DNA of 33,863 nt from an uncultured Rhodospirillales bacterium (GTDB lineage: Bacteria; Pseudomonadota; Alphaproteobacteria; Acetobacterales; Acetobacteraceae), in the NCBI GenBank assembly GCA_903873995.1, contig CAIQQQ010000099.1, positions 1 through 33,863 on the forward strand. The letters are read 5' to 3'. Every line of letters starts with the position of its first letter. The first letter of the stretch is position 1. This document shows, in pieces, positions 1-7,383 of this stretch. The notes below the pieces were generated by a model, which made no database searches, was not told the DNA's origin, and worked only from the letters and a program-made list of their open reading frames with translations. A program made the position numbers and the translations under genes.

Positions 1-479
1 AGCAGCAGCACCTTGGGCTGCATGGCGAGCGCGCGGGCGATGCCGATGCGCTGCTTCATGCCGCCGGAGATTTCGGCCGGCCGCTTGTCGGCGTGGGGGA
101 GCATGCGCACGAGGCCGAGGTTCTCATCGACCCAGTCACAGCGCTCGGCCTTGGTCTTCTTGCCCGAAAACACCTGATCGACGGCGAGGCGGATGTTCTC
201 GCGGCAGGACAGCCAGGGGAGCAAGGAGTGGTTTTGGAACACCACGGCGCGATCCGGACCGGGCTCGTTGACCTCGCGCCCATCGAGCACGACGCCGCCC
301 TGGGATGCCTGGATCAGCCCCGCCACGATGTTGAGCAGGGTGGATTTGCCGCAGCCCGAATGGCCAATGATGGCGATGTATTCGCCCTTGGAGACGTTGA
401 GATCGACGTTGCTCAGCACCGCCGGCGCGCCCGGGTTAAAGCTGATGGAGACATCTGAGATAGCGAGGAAGCTGTTCAT
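1..479 (-). CDS. nrtD: Nitrate/nitrite ABC transporter ATP-binding protein, NrtD type (3' end cut off)
   Basis: This is the cytoplasmic ATPase that would power the NrtA/NrtB nitrate-nitrite importer encoded just upstream. The first 159 residues are present. Walker A GHSGCGKST lies at residues 39-47, the Q-loop glutamine at 82, and the ABC signature ISGGMKQR at about 137-144. Walker B and the rest lie beyond base 1. The GHSGCGKST and SGGMKQR forms and the 'RAVVFQNHSLLPWL' stretch are typical of the NrtD/SsuB/TauB family, and the preceding nrtA and nrtB genes point to nitrate. The ATG at 479 is preceded by AAGG 8 bases upstream. The gap to nrtB is 56 bases, unusually long and AT-rich for this operon. 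No NrtC-like C-terminal regulatory domain can be judged from this fragment. Confidence 0.9.
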   Translation of the reverse strand, partial: MNSFLAISDVSISFNPGAPAVLSNVDLNVSKGEYIAIIGHSGCGKSTLLNIVAGLIQASQGGVVLDGREVNEPGPDRAVVFQNHSLLPWLSCRENIRLAVDQVFSGKKTKAERCDWVDENLGLVRMLPHADKRPAEISGGMKQRIGIARALAMQPKVLL

Positions 480-501
480 TTTGTTTGCCTTGCGGTTGAA
501 A

Positions 502-533
502 AGTTCTTTGTTTCTTTCTTTCAAGAAAGAACT
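502..533 (-). repeat. AT-rich inverted repeat between nrtB and nrtD
   Basis: AGTTCTTT at 502-509 is matched by its complement AAAGAACT at 526-533, with a T/C-rich loop (minus-strand RNA: A/G-rich). On the minus strand the hairpin is followed by CTTTTC, so it could act as a weak terminator or RNA-processing site that lowers nrtD relative to nrtAB. Its composition contrasts with the GC-rich surroundings. It may also be a dispersed intergenic repeat, which one copy cannot show. Confidence 0.5.
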
Positions 534-535
534 GC

Positions 536-1393
536 TTATTTCTCTCGCGTGACCATATTTCCTGCTGCTGCCACTAGCCGGTCCAAAACAAAACCGACAA
601 GCCCGACGTAGATGAGGGCCACGATGATGTCGGAGATATTGGAGCTGTTCCAGGCGTCCCAAATAAAGAACCCAATCCCGACGCCACCGATCAGCATCTC
701 GGCCGCAACGATCGCGAGCCAGGACAGTCCGATGCCGATGCGCAGCCCGGTGAAGATGTAAGGGGCGGCGGACGGCAGAACGATCTTGGCGAAGTAGCCG
801 ACACCGCGCAGGCGGATGACACGGGCGACGTTGCGATAGTCCTGCGGCACGTTGCGGACGCCGACGGCGGTGTTGATGATCACGGGCCAGATGGCGGTGA
901 TGAAGATGACGAAGATCGCAGACGGCTGGGCCTCGCGAAAGCCGGCAAGCGCCAGCGGCAGCCAGGCGAGCGGCGGGACGGTGCGCAGCACCTGGAAGAT
1001 CGGATCGAGCCCGCGCATGGCGATCGCCGATGTGCCGACGAGCATGCCGAGCGCGATGCCCACGATGGCGGACAGGCTGAAGCCGAGGGCGACGCGCTTG
1101 AGGCTGGCGAACAGATGCAGGCCGAGGCCTTTGTCCAGCCCGCCGCGGTCATAGAACGGGTGGAGAATCAGCTCGCGCGAATCTGTCCAGATCTTGCTGG
1201 GCGCGGGCAGGGAAGAGGACGGCCGGTCGGCTGCGATCTGCCAGACGCCGATGATCAGCACCAGCATCACGGCCAGCGGCAGGATGTCCCGCCCCCAGGC
1301 ATAGGCGGTGCGCCCGAGCCAGGCGAGACCGGCGCGGGGTTGTGGGCCTGTACCTGAGGGGGCCAGCGCCAGGCTGCGAAGGGTGCTGCTCAT
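536..1393 (-). CDS. nrtB: Nitrate/nitrite ABC transporter permease, NrtB type
   Basis: This is an inner-membrane permease of 285 residues in the binding-protein-dependent transport (BPD_transp_1) family, the size expected for NrtB/SsuC. The first membrane segment is at about residues 36-55 (DILPLAVMLVLIIGVWQIA). Several more follow, with an EAA-loop-like stretch around VARVIRLRGVGYFAKIVLPSAAP that contacts the ATPase. The ATG at 1393 is chosen over a longer reading frame to 1540 because GAGGA sits 7 bases before it and the longer frame would overlap nrtA heavily. Ten bases separate it from the nrtA stop. It is paralogous to the permease at 10012-10842, with shared motifs such as 'AIFVIF', 'PLAWLPLAL' and 'GIGLSWLAIVAAEML'. 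Specificity for nitrate is inferred from the operon. Confidence 0.92.
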   Translation of the reverse strand: MSSTLRSLALAPSGTGPQPRAGLAWLGRTAYAWGRDILPLAVMLVLIIGVWQIAADRPSSSLPAPSKIWTDSRELILHPFYDRGGLDKGLGLHLFASLKRVALGFSLSAIVGIALGMLVGTSAIAMRGLDPIFQVLRTVPPLAWLPLALAGFREAQPSAIFVIFITAIWPVIINTAVGVRNVPQDYRNVARVIRLRGVGYFAKIVLPSAAPYIFTGLRIGIGLSWLAIVAAEMLIGGVGIGFFIWDAWNSSNISDIIVALIYVGLVGFVLDRLVAAAGNMVTREK

Positions 1394-1403
1394 GGTCTGG
1401 TCC

Positions 1404-2681
1404 TCAGGCCTGGAGTTTCTTGATGGACTGGCCGGCGAGCCAGGCGGCCGGGTTGGCCGGATCGAACACCTTGCCGTCGAAGAACGTCTCGACCCCGCGG
1501 GAGGTGCCGACGGGCATGTCGGATGCGGCCACACCGGCAAGGGTTGCTGCGCTCCGCCAGATGTCCTCGCGGTTGACGGCTGCGACCATCGCCTTGGTAT
1601 TCGTCTCCTGGCCGAGCACGCCCCAGCGGATGTCTTCGGTGAGGAACCAGAGATCGTGCGACTGGAACGGGTAGCTGGCGTGATCGGCCCAGAATTTCAT
1701 GCGCAGATCGCTGCCGGCGGCGTGGCGGCCATCGCCGTAGTCGATGTCACCTTTGGAGCGCGGCAGGATGTCGGCCGGCGGCACGTTGAACCAGGCGCGC
1801 TTCCCAAGGATCGCCGCAAGCTCCTCCTTGTTCTCCAGCCGATCCGCCCAAAGCTGCGCCTCAATGACGGCGGCGGTGAGGGCCTCGGCCGCCTTGGGGT
1901 TTTTCGCCACCCAGTCCGCTCGCATGCCGAGCGACTTCTCGGGATGGTTCTTCCAGATCTCGCCGGTGACGCAGGCGGTGTAGCCGAGCGACTGGTGGAC
2001 AAGTTGGTCGTTCCACGGTTCGCCCACGCAGAACGCGTCCATGGTGCCGACCTTCATGTTGGCCACCATCTGCGGCGGGGGGACGACGATAGTCTGGACG
2101 TCCTTGTCCGGATCGATGCCGCCGGCGGCGAGCCAGTAGCGGAGCCACAGGTCATGGGTGCCGCCGCGGAAGGTCATGGCGACCTTGATGTCGGACTTGC
2201 CGGCAAAGATCGGCTTGAGCGGCGCCACATCCAGCCGGGCGCTGGAGGCGAGATAGGATTTGGCGACGCTGATGCCTTGGCCATTGACGTTGAGGCGAGC
2301 GAGGATCGCCATCGGCACGGTCTGGCCGTTCTGCACGATCTTGCCGGCCTGAAGCAGATACGGCATCGGTGTGAGGATGTGCGCGCCATCGATCCCGCCG
2401 GCGCCGCCGCCGAGCACGAGGTTGTCGCGCGTGCCGCCCCAGCTCGCCTGCTTCACGACCTCGACATCGGGCATGCCGTATTTGGCGAACAGGCCGCGCT
2501 CCTTGGCCACGATCAGGGGCGCTGCGTCGGTGAGCGCGATGTAGCCGAGGGTGGCCTTGGTGGTTTCAGCGCCGGTTGCGGCCAGGGCGCCGCGGGGCAG
2601 GGTCAGGCGGGCGGCGGTCAGCAGGGCTGCCGTGGCGCCCAGCGCATTGCGGCGGGTAAGGCCAGCGGTGGTTCTGGTCAT
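1404..2681 (-). CDS. nrtA: Nitrate/nitrite-binding protein NrtA, Tat-type signal
   Basis: This is a periplasmic solute-binding protein of the NrtA/CmpA family, 425 residues. The N-terminus has a twin-arginine-like signal (LTRRNALGATAALL) followed by an alanine-rich stretch, so export as a folded protein is likely. Family motifs are clear: 'LGYIALTDAAPLIVA' near the mature start, 'GGTHDLWLRYWLAAGGI' with the His, 'MDAFCVGEPWN', and 'IWKNHPEKSLG' with the Lys. The His and Lys correspond to nitrate ligands known from cyanobacterial NrtA (established for the family, placed here by eye). The ATG at 2681 overlaps the nasS stop as ATGA, so the two are translationally coupled. A longer frame to 2840 exists but would overlap nasS much more. 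Confidence 0.92.
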   Translation of the reverse strand: MTRTTAGLTRRNALGATAALLTAARLTLPRGALAATGAETTKATLGYIALTDAAPLIVAKERGLFAKYGMPDVEVVKQASWGGTRDNLVLGGGAGGIDGAHILTPMPYLLQAGKIVQNGQTVPMAILARLNVNGQGISVAKSYLASSARLDVAPLKPIFAGKSDIKVAMTFRGGTHDLWLRYWLAAGGIDPDKDVQTIVVPPPQMVANMKVGTMDAFCVGEPWNDQLVHQSLGYTACVTGEIWKNHPEKSLGMRADWVAKNPKAAEALTAAVIEAQLWADRLENKEELAAILGKRAWFNVPPADILPRSKGDIDYGDGRHAAGSDLRMKFWADHASYPFQSHDLWFLTEDIRWGVLGQETNTKAMVAAVNREDIWRSAATLAGVAASDMPVGTSRGVETFFDGKVFDPANPAAWLAGQSIKKLQA

Positions 2682-3955
2682 GGGGTCAGGTCTCCAGGTA
2701 GGGCAGGAAGGGCGGGGGGAACGGGTGCGATGCCGGCGAGTGGGGCTGCGCGCTGCCAGATGTCCGGTCGCCAGATGGCGGCGGCCAGGTTGGCTGGGAA
2801 GGTGTCGACTTGACCCCAACGCTGCATCTGTCGGGCCCACCAGGCGCCATGCTCGGGGTGCGGATACGTTGCATCCGGGTGGAACTGCAGGCCGGGAACG
2901 GCGGTGGGGGCTTCGTCCGGCGCCATCACGAGGCGGCGGGACAAGGCAAGGGCGATGATTTCGCGCGGCACATCCGGCAGCGCGTGATCATGAACGATGC
3001 GCGTCGCGTCCTCCAGATGGCCGGGTTCGGACAGCCAGATCCCGGCCTCGATGATGGATGCGACCAGCATCTCGATCTCGGCCGGGTCCTGCGCGAGGCG
3101 GGCGGCGCTGACGGCGAGCACCTTTTCCGGGTGATCGCGCCAGATATCGGCGGTGGTGAGCGCGATACGCCCGCACCGCAGATCGACAGCGCGCGACCCC
3201 CACGGCTCGCCGGCACAGAAGCCGTCGATGCGGCCGTTCGCCAGTTCCTCGGCCACCTTGGGCGGGGGCACGACAACCAGACGAACATCGCGCTCGGGAT
3301 TGATGCCGCCTGCGGCGAGCCAGTGGCGCAGCAGATAGGTGTGGGACGAATAGGCGTAGACGACCGCGAGCGTGGGGGGCGTGCGCCCTGCTGTGCGGCG
3401 GGCGGCGAGGGCCAGGGCCAGGGCTGCGGCGGGCAACGGGCGTATCGCGGCAAGGTGGGGGGCGGCTGAGGTCATCTCGTTCATCAGCGCGTCGGACAGG
3501 GTGATGGTGTTGCCGTGGCGCGCGAGGGTGGCGACCACGGCGAGCGGGGGGCCGCCCGCCATCGCGCGCCCGGTCGGCGCCTGGGCCAGTCCGAGGCTGG
3601 CGGCGATCGGCATGGGCGACAGCATCTGCCCGCCATCCAGAGCGCCGAAGGCGATCCGGTCGCGCATCGCCGACCAGGCCTGCATGCGGCTGAGCCCGAC
3701 CCGCAGTCCATGCCGCGCGAACAGGCCCAGCGCGTCCGCTACCAGCAATGGGGCAGCGTCGGTCAGCGGAACGAAGCCCAGCGTGATCGCGGCGTTTGCC
3801 GGAATGCGCGCGGTTCGCGCTGGCTCAAGGGTCTGCGGGTCGGCCAGGGTCACGTGAGCGGGCTCCTCCCACGTGCCGGGGGCGCGTGTGGGTTGGGAGC
3901 GGGCCGCCATTGGACCGCTGAAAGGACGGGGGACTGACGCGTGCTCCATCGCCAT
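2678..3955 (-). CDS. nasS: NasS-type nitrate/nitrite sensor (cytoplasmic NrtA-like protein)
   Basis: This NrtA-family protein has no signal peptide: about 55 non-hydrophobic residues precede the first family motif 'ITLGFVPLTDAAPLLVADALGLF'. It keeps 'YSSHTYLLRHWLAAGGI', 'IDGFCAGEPWG' and 'IWRDHPEKVLA', so the nitrate-type pocket appears intact. In known nas systems (Azotobacter, Paracoccus) NasS sequesters NasT until it binds nitrate or nitrite; the position directly after an ANTAR regulator makes that role very likely. The start is uncertain: ATG at 3955 (425 residues), ATG at 3949 and ATG at 3910 are possible, and an open frame runs to 4045. I prefer 3955/3949 because a sigma-54 promoter match at 4004-4019 would begin transcription near 3994, downstream of 4045. 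No strong Shine-Dalgarno is visible. The stop overlaps the nrtA start by four bases. Confidence 0.88.
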   Translation of the reverse strand: MAMEHASVPRPFSGPMAARSQPTRAPGTWEEPAHVTLADPQTLEPARTARIPANAAITLGFVPLTDAAPLLVADALGLFARHGLRVGLSRMQAWSAMRDRIAFGALDGGQMLSPMPIAASLGLAQAPTGRAMAGGPPLAVVATLARHGNTITLSDALMNEMTSAAPHLAAIRPLPAAALALALAARRTAGRTPPTLAVVYAYSSHTYLLRHWLAAGGINPERDVRLVVVPPPKVAEELANGRIDGFCAGEPWGSRAVDLRCGRIALTTADIWRDHPEKVLAVSAARLAQDPAEIEMLVASIIEAGIWLSEPGHLEDATRIVHDHALPDVPREIIALALSRRLVMAPDEAPTAVPGLQFHPDATYPHPEHGAWWARQMQRWGQVDTFPANLAAAIWRPDIWQRAAPLAGIAPVPPALPALPGDLTP

Positions 3956-3967
3956 TGATGGGCACGG

Positions 3968-3983
3968 CCTGGCGCGAGCCAGG
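3968..3983 (-). promoter_or_regulatory. Hairpin in the nasS leader
   Basis: The RNA reads CCUGGC-UCGC-GCCAGG, a perfect 6-bp stem with a tetraloop (or 5 bp with a hexaloop, CUCGCG). It lies 12 bases before the preferred nasS start. ANTAR proteins such as NasT act on paired hexaloop hairpins; only one is seen here, without the usual A at loop position 1, so a NasT target is possible but not supported further. Confidence 0.4.
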
Positions 3984-4003
3984 AAACCAGACCTTGAGTG
4001 ACA

Positions 4004-4019
4004 AGCAAGCTTCGTACCA
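4004..4019 (-). promoter_or_regulatory. Sigma-54 (-24/-12) promoter for nasS-nrtABD
   Basis: The minus strand reads TGGTACGAAGCTTGCT, one mismatch from the sigma-54 consensus TGGCACG-N4-TTGCW, with the invariant GG and GC separated by 10 bases. The predicted start of transcription is near 3994, about 40 bases before nasS. Sigma-54 control fits NtrC-governed nitrate assimilation. No clear NtrC enhancer was found upstream. Confidence 0.7.
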
Positions 4020-4115
4020 ACCGGATCGGCCCACCGATGAGGCATTTTCGGAGGGGCGCTTGTAAACGGAAAGATTAAAAATAGGTCTTTTGCCCGAAAT
4101 CGATGATTTTGCCTA

Positions 4116-4694
4116 TCATAGAGGCAGTCCGGCCAGCGCGATCACGCTGTCCGCAACGTCCGCAAGACGCCTGCCCTGGTCCATCGCAAGCCGCCGCAGC
4201 GCGCGATAGGCCTCCTCCTCGCTCATCCGGCGTGTCTGCATCAGCACACCCTTGGCCCGTTCGATGAGCTTGCGCTCACTCAAGGCCTTGCGCGCCTCGG
4301 CAAGCTCGGCGCGCAAGGCCTGGTAAGCCCGGAACCGCGCCACTGCCACATCGATCACAGCGCGCACCCGGCCGGGTTGCAGCCCCTCGATGACATAGGC
4401 GGCCACCCCCGCCTCCATCGCAGCCGCGATGCTGGCAGGGTCGGCGTGATCCACGAACATGACCACCGGGCGCGGCTCGTCGCGGTTGAGGGCGCGCATG
4501 CTCTCAATGGCGTCACGCGAGGCATGGTCGAGGTCGCACACGATCACATCGGCGCGGGCGGCGCGCACCTGCGCGACAAGATCGGCATGATCGGGGATAA
4601 GGGCTGCGACCGTGCAGCCATCGGCCGTCAATCCGGCGGTGACGGCCGCGGCCCGCTCGGCGTTGTCATCGATCAACAGCACCCGCAGGTTCAT
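4116..4694 (-). CDS. nasT: NasT, ANTAR-domain response regulator/antiterminator
   Basis: The 192-residue protein has a receiver-like domain (residues 4-120, with D9/D10 and a candidate phosphoacceptor D54 in 'VIVCDLD'), a helical linker (122-140, 'LRAELAEARKALSERK'), and a C-terminal ANTAR RNA-binding domain (about 134-187; 'ERAKGVLMQTRRMSEEEAYRALRRLAM'). ANTAR proteins bind nascent leader RNA and prevent termination; NasT does so for nitrate/nitrite assimilation genes when freed from NasS. The gene lies 160 bases upstream of nasS on the same strand. The start is ATG at 4694 (GGAG 9 bases upstream); a TTG two codons earlier is possible. The gap before nasS holds a sigma-54 site, so nasT and nasS-nrtABD may be separately initiated. 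Confidence 0.92.
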   Translation of the reverse strand: MNLRVLLIDDNAERAAAVTAGLTADGCTVAALIPDHADLVAQVRAARADVIVCDLDHASRDAIESMRALNRDEPRPVVMFVDHADPASIAAAMEAGVAAYVIEGLQPGRVRAVIDVAVARFRAYQALRAELAEARKALSERKLIERAKGVLMQTRRMSEEEAYRALRRLAMDQGRRLADVADSVIALAGLPL

Positions 4695-4765
4695 CCACAA
4701 CCACTCCGGCCCTGCCGCGGCGCTGCACCCTGAAGTACAGGGCGGCGGCAGAGCGGAGCAGGTGC

Positions 4766-4781
4766 AGCAAGATGGGTGCCG
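4766..4781 (-). promoter_or_regulatory. Sigma-54 promoter candidate for nasT
   Basis: The minus strand reads CGGCACCCATCTTGCT: GGCAC and TTGCT match the -24 and -12 elements and the GG-to-GC spacing is the required 10 bases. It sits between the tetR stop (4788) and nasT (4694). TGCACC at 4724-4729 and GGTGCA at 4761-4766 match NtrC half-sites but are 31 bases apart and lie at or after the promoter, so they are not a standard enhancer. Confidence 0.6.
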
Positions 4782-4787
4782 CGCCTT

Positions 4788-5417
4788 TCAACCTGCCGAA
4801 GCCCTGGCCTGCTCCAGCACCGCGTCCAACGTCCGTGCCGAAATCTCCAGCACCTTCGCATCCCCGGTCACCATCAGCGCTGCGGTCGCGCCGTCGATGA
4901 TCAGCATCACCTGCCGCGCCACCAGTCCGGGCTCGGCAAATGAGGCAGCCCGCGTGCGCTCCTCCAGGAACGCCAGGATCTGCCGGTGATGATCCGAAGC
5001 GAGGTCCCGAAGCACCGGCTCAGCCATGGCGTGCTCGGCCGTCGCGTTCATGAAAGCGCAGCCATGGAACCGCCCGCCGTGAAACCACGCCGCCAAGGTC
5101 GGGATCACGCGGCGCAGCTGCGCAACCGGGTCCGGCTCCCCCTGCGTCACCGCGGCAAAGAACCCCGCCCGCCAATCCGCACCCTCGCGCAGCAGAACCT
5201 CGCGGAGCAACGCGTCCTTCGACCCGAAGCGGGTGTAAAGCGACATCTTTGATGCCGAGGCCACAGCCAGAATCCGGTCGATCCCTGTGGCATGGATCCC
5301 CTGGCTGCAGAACAGGTCGCGCGCTGCGCCCAAAATTCGTTCGGAGGCGGACAGATTTTCGGCAGGCTCGGCGCCGGCCAGCGGAACGGCGGCGAGATCT
5401 TGAGCAGCTTGTTTCAT
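4788..5417 (-). CDS. TetR/AcrR-family transcriptional regulator
   Basis: This is a 209-residue repressor-type protein. The N-terminal helix-turn-helix spans about residues 25-72, with 'ERILGAARDLFCSQGIHATGIDRILAVASASKMSLYTRFGSKDALL' features (broken here for length: the recognition part is ASKMSLYTRFGSKDAL). The C-terminal ligand-binding region starts near 'LLREGADW' and includes 'FHGGRFHGCAFMNATAEH', seen in a common TetR subgroup. It is divergent from the OsmC-to-cyanase operon, and an inverted repeat suited to TetR binding lies in front of that operon at 5625-5640, so it probably represses it. The inducer is unknown. The ATG at 5417 is preferred; an in-frame GTG at 5426 is possible. Confidence 0.9.
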   Translation of the reverse strand: MKQAAQDLAAVPLAGAEPAENLSASERILGAARDLFCSQGIHATGIDRILAVASASKMSLYTRFGSKDALLREVLLREGADWRAGFFAAVTQGEPDPVAQLRRVIPTLAAWFHGGRFHGCAFMNATAEHAMAEPVLRDLASDHHRQILAFLEERTRAASFAEPGLVARQVMLIIDGATAALMVTGDAKVLEISARTLDAVLEQARASAG

Positions 5418-5439
5418 CGTCCCCACTCGATCGCCCGAA

Positions 5440-5463
5440 ATATGGGCATATGCACATTCATAT
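5440..5463. promoter_or_regulatory. Overlapping inverted repeats upstream of tetR
   Basis: ATATGGGCATAT (5440-5451) and ATATG-N6-CATAT (5448-5463) overlap just upstream of the tetR start. They are an AT-rich island in a GC-rich gap and may be a regulator site or part of the tetR promoter. No protein can be assigned. Confidence 0.35.
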
Positions 5464-5596
5464 TGCGCAACTCACGCTCTTTCTGCGGCACCCGGAGCCA
5501 CACACGGCCGGCTGCCACACAACGCAAATAACGCACCGACGCCGGACGCCGCGTCAATCCGCTCTGGCGCAGCGATACGGCCGAGATCGTCCTCAC

Positions 5597-5612
5597 TGGC
5601 ACGGTTCTTGGG
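5597..5612 (+). promoter_or_regulatory. Sigma-54-like promoter for the OsmC-cyanase operon
   Basis: TGGCACGGTTCTTGGG has a perfect -24 element (TGGCACG) with the correct 10-base spacing to the -12 pair, but the -12 reads TTGG instead of TTGC. Transcription would start near 5622-5624, immediately before the operator-like repeat. It is weaker than the two sites in the nas region. Confidence 0.45.
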
Positions 5613-5624
5613 AATAACACCACA

Positions 5625-5640
5625 GACAGAACGGTCTGTC
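5625..5640. promoter_or_regulatory. Probable TetR operator
   Basis: GACAGA-ACGG-TCTGTC is a perfect inverted repeat of 6-bp arms, similar to operators of many TetR-family repressors. An overlapping alternative is ACAGAC-N6-GTCTGT (5622-5639). It lies 44 bases upstream of the OsmC-like start and next to the predicted transcription start, where a bound repressor would block the operon. Confidence 0.6.
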
Positions 5641-5683
5641 CGATCCCGATGCGCGCCAACGCGCCACGCCGCAGGAGTTGCTT

Positions 5684-6247
5684 ATGAGTGATGCCGTCAC
5701 CACCAACCCCCCTTCCGCCCCCGCCACTGCCATGATCGGCTGCCTGGCGCCGATCGACCGGACCGGGCTGGAAGACCTCATCGCCAAGGGCCGCGCCAAT
5801 CCGCAGGCGATCAAGACGCTCAAATGCACCACCATCGCCGAAGGGCGCTTTCGCCACCTCAACATGATCCGCGACCTGCCGCCCTATATCGTGGACGAGC
5901 CGCCGGGATTGCTGGGGGATGACACCGCGCCCAACCCCTCGGAGGCATCGCTTGCCGCCCTCGGCTCCTGCCTTGCCGTCGGGATCCACGCCAATGCCGT
6001 CTCGCGCAAGATCGTCATCCGCAAGCTCGAACTGAAGCTCGAGGCGGACATCAACATCACCGCCGTCTGGGGCACCGGTGACACCTCCCCCAAGCCCGTT
6101 GGCTTTGACGCTGTCCGCGTGAAGGTCGATCTCGAGGCGGATGCGCCCAAGGAAGAGCTCGACGCGCTGATCGTCCACGCCACAAAGTGGTCTCCGGTTG
6201 CCAACACCTTCATGAAGCCCGTGGGCGTCCAGGTGGAGGGCCTCTGA
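5684..6247 (+). CDS. OsmC-family protein lacking the second catalytic cysteine
   Basis: The 187-residue protein has the OsmC/Ohr fold motif 'AALGSCLAVGIHANA' with Cys96 at the peroxidatic position. The second conserved site, normally CPxS, reads 'ATKWSPVANTF', so Ser170 replaces the resolving cysteine. Classical OsmC proteins reduce organic hydroperoxides with a Cys pair; this one could use a one-cysteine mechanism, an external thiol, or bind another sulfur compound. It is the first gene of the operon and is joined to the next by TGATG. AGGAG lies 6 bases before the ATG at 5684. The 40-residue N-terminal extension has no signal peptide, so a cytoplasmic location is likely. Function in this pathway is not known. 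Confidence 0.85.
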   Translation: MSDAVTTNPPSAPATAMIGCLAPIDRTGLEDLIAKGRANPQAIKTLKCTTIAEGRFRHLNMIRDLPPYIVDEPPGLLGDDTAPNPSEASLAALGSCLAVGIHANAVSRKIVIRKLELKLEADINITAVWGTGDTSPKPVGFDAVRVKVDLEADAPKEELDALIVHATKWSPVANTFMKPVGVQVEGL

Positions 6248-7383
6248 TGCAGACCGGGCTCGCGCACGCAGAAGCCCACGCGCCTGCGATGGACCGGACA
6301 GCCTTGCTGGCCGGCATCAGCGTGCGGGCCCGGGCCGATCTGCCGTCCTTGGTCGAAAGCATCGACCAGGACGGCCTATACCCCCGTCAGACAATGCGGG
6401 CGCTGGGGCAGGATGGCCTGTTCTCCGCCCATCTCGCAGGTGCCACAATGCTGGCCCGCCCCGATCTTGGCGCCGCCATCCAGGCGATGGCCGCCGTTGG
6501 CGCCGAGTGCATGTCCACCGCCTTCTGCACCTGGTGCCAGGACGCCAGCGGCTGGTATCTGGAGCACACGGCCAACACGGCGCTGCGCGCGCGGCTGCAG
6601 CCGGAGATCGCCAGCGGCGCCGTCATGGCGGGCACCGGCATGTCCAATCCGCTCAAGACCTTCTCCGGCATCGAGGGCTTCAAGCTCAAGGCGAAGCGTG
6701 CAGACGGCGGCTACGTCGTCTCCGGCGTGCTTCCCTGGGTCTCCAACCTCGGCGACGGTCACTGGTTCGGCACCGTGATGCAGGACGCGGATGACGATGC
6801 CCACCAGTTCTTCGCCATGGTGCAATGCGGCCAGCCTGGTGTGGAGATCCGCCAGAACGCCCGCTTCATCGCCCTCGAAGGCACCGGCACGTATTCCGTG
6901 CTGTTCCGCCGCGCCTTCATCGCGGACGACATGATGCTGGCCGATCCGGTCAGCGACATGGTCAAGCGCATCAAGCCCGGCCTCATCCTGCTGCAGACCG
7001 GCATGGGCCTTGGCGTGATCGAGGCCTGCATCGGCTTGATGGCGGAGAGCAACCGCACCCACGGCCATGTGAACCAATACCTCGAAAAGGGCGTATCGTA
7101 TTTCGAGGACGCGCGCGACCTGCTGCAATCCGAGATCCTGCATCTCGCCGCCACCCCCACCGAGACAGCGCCCGAGCAGATGCGGGCGGTGCTGACCGCG
7201 CGGCTGCGCACCAGCGAGCTCGCCCTGGACGCCGCCCAGGCCGCCCTGCTGCATGCCGGCTCGCGCGGCTATCTGCACGGATCGCCGGTCAACCGGCGTC
7301 TGCGCGAGAGTTATTTCGTGGCGATCATCACCCCTTCCATCCGCCATCTCCGCAAGGAACTGGCCGTGATGGGGCGGAACTGA
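6247..7383 (+). CDS. Acyl-CoA dehydrogenase-like flavoprotein (possible monooxygenase)
   Basis: The 378-residue protein has the acyl-CoA dehydrogenase fold: an N-terminal helical domain (1-110), a middle beta domain with 'MAGTGMSNPLKTFSGIEGFKLKAKRADGGYVVSG' features at about 131-165, and a C-terminal four-helix domain ending 'GYLHGSPVNRRLRESYFVAIITPSIRHLRKEL'. FAD would be the cofactor. I do not see the catalytic glutamate context of beta-oxidation enzymes, and neighbours are a ferredoxin and cyanase rather than fatty-acid genes. This suggests the branch containing DszC-like flavin monooxygenases and dehydrogenases acting on small substrates. The start at 6247 is set by the TGATG junction with the OsmC-like gene. 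It is joined to the ferredoxin gene by another TGATG, so equal production is likely. The substrate is unknown. Confidence 0.82.
   Translation: MQTGLAHAEAHAPAMDRTALLAGISVRARADLPSLVESIDQDGLYPRQTMRALGQDGLFSAHLAGATMLARPDLGAAIQAMAAVGAECMSTAFCTWCQDASGWYLEHTANTALRARLQPEIASGAVMAGTGMSNPLKTFSGIEGFKLKAKRADGGYVVSGVLPWVSNLGDGHWFGTVMQDADDDAHQFFAMVQCGQPGVEIRQNARFIALEGTGTYSVLFRRAFIADDMMLADPVSDMVKRIKPGLILLQTGMGLGVIEACIGLMAESNRTHGHVNQYLEKGVSYFEDARDLLQSEILHLAATPTETAPEQMRAVLTARLRTSELALDAAQAALLHAGSRGYLHGSPVNRRLRESYFVAIITPSIRHLRKELAVMGRN

Noticed and set aside
1308-2813. 501-codon open frame on the plus strand
   Set aside because: It is antisense to nrtA and shows no known domain; codon-position shadow of the real gene.
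3956-4045. Longer nasS start at 4045
   Set aside because: The sigma-54 promoter match would place the transcript start inside it, and the added residues do not resemble the family.
4724-4766. TGCACC and GGTGCA as an NtrC enhancer for nasT
   Set aside because: The half-sites are 31 bases apart rather than about 5 and overlap or follow the promoter, so they do not form a normal NtrC site.
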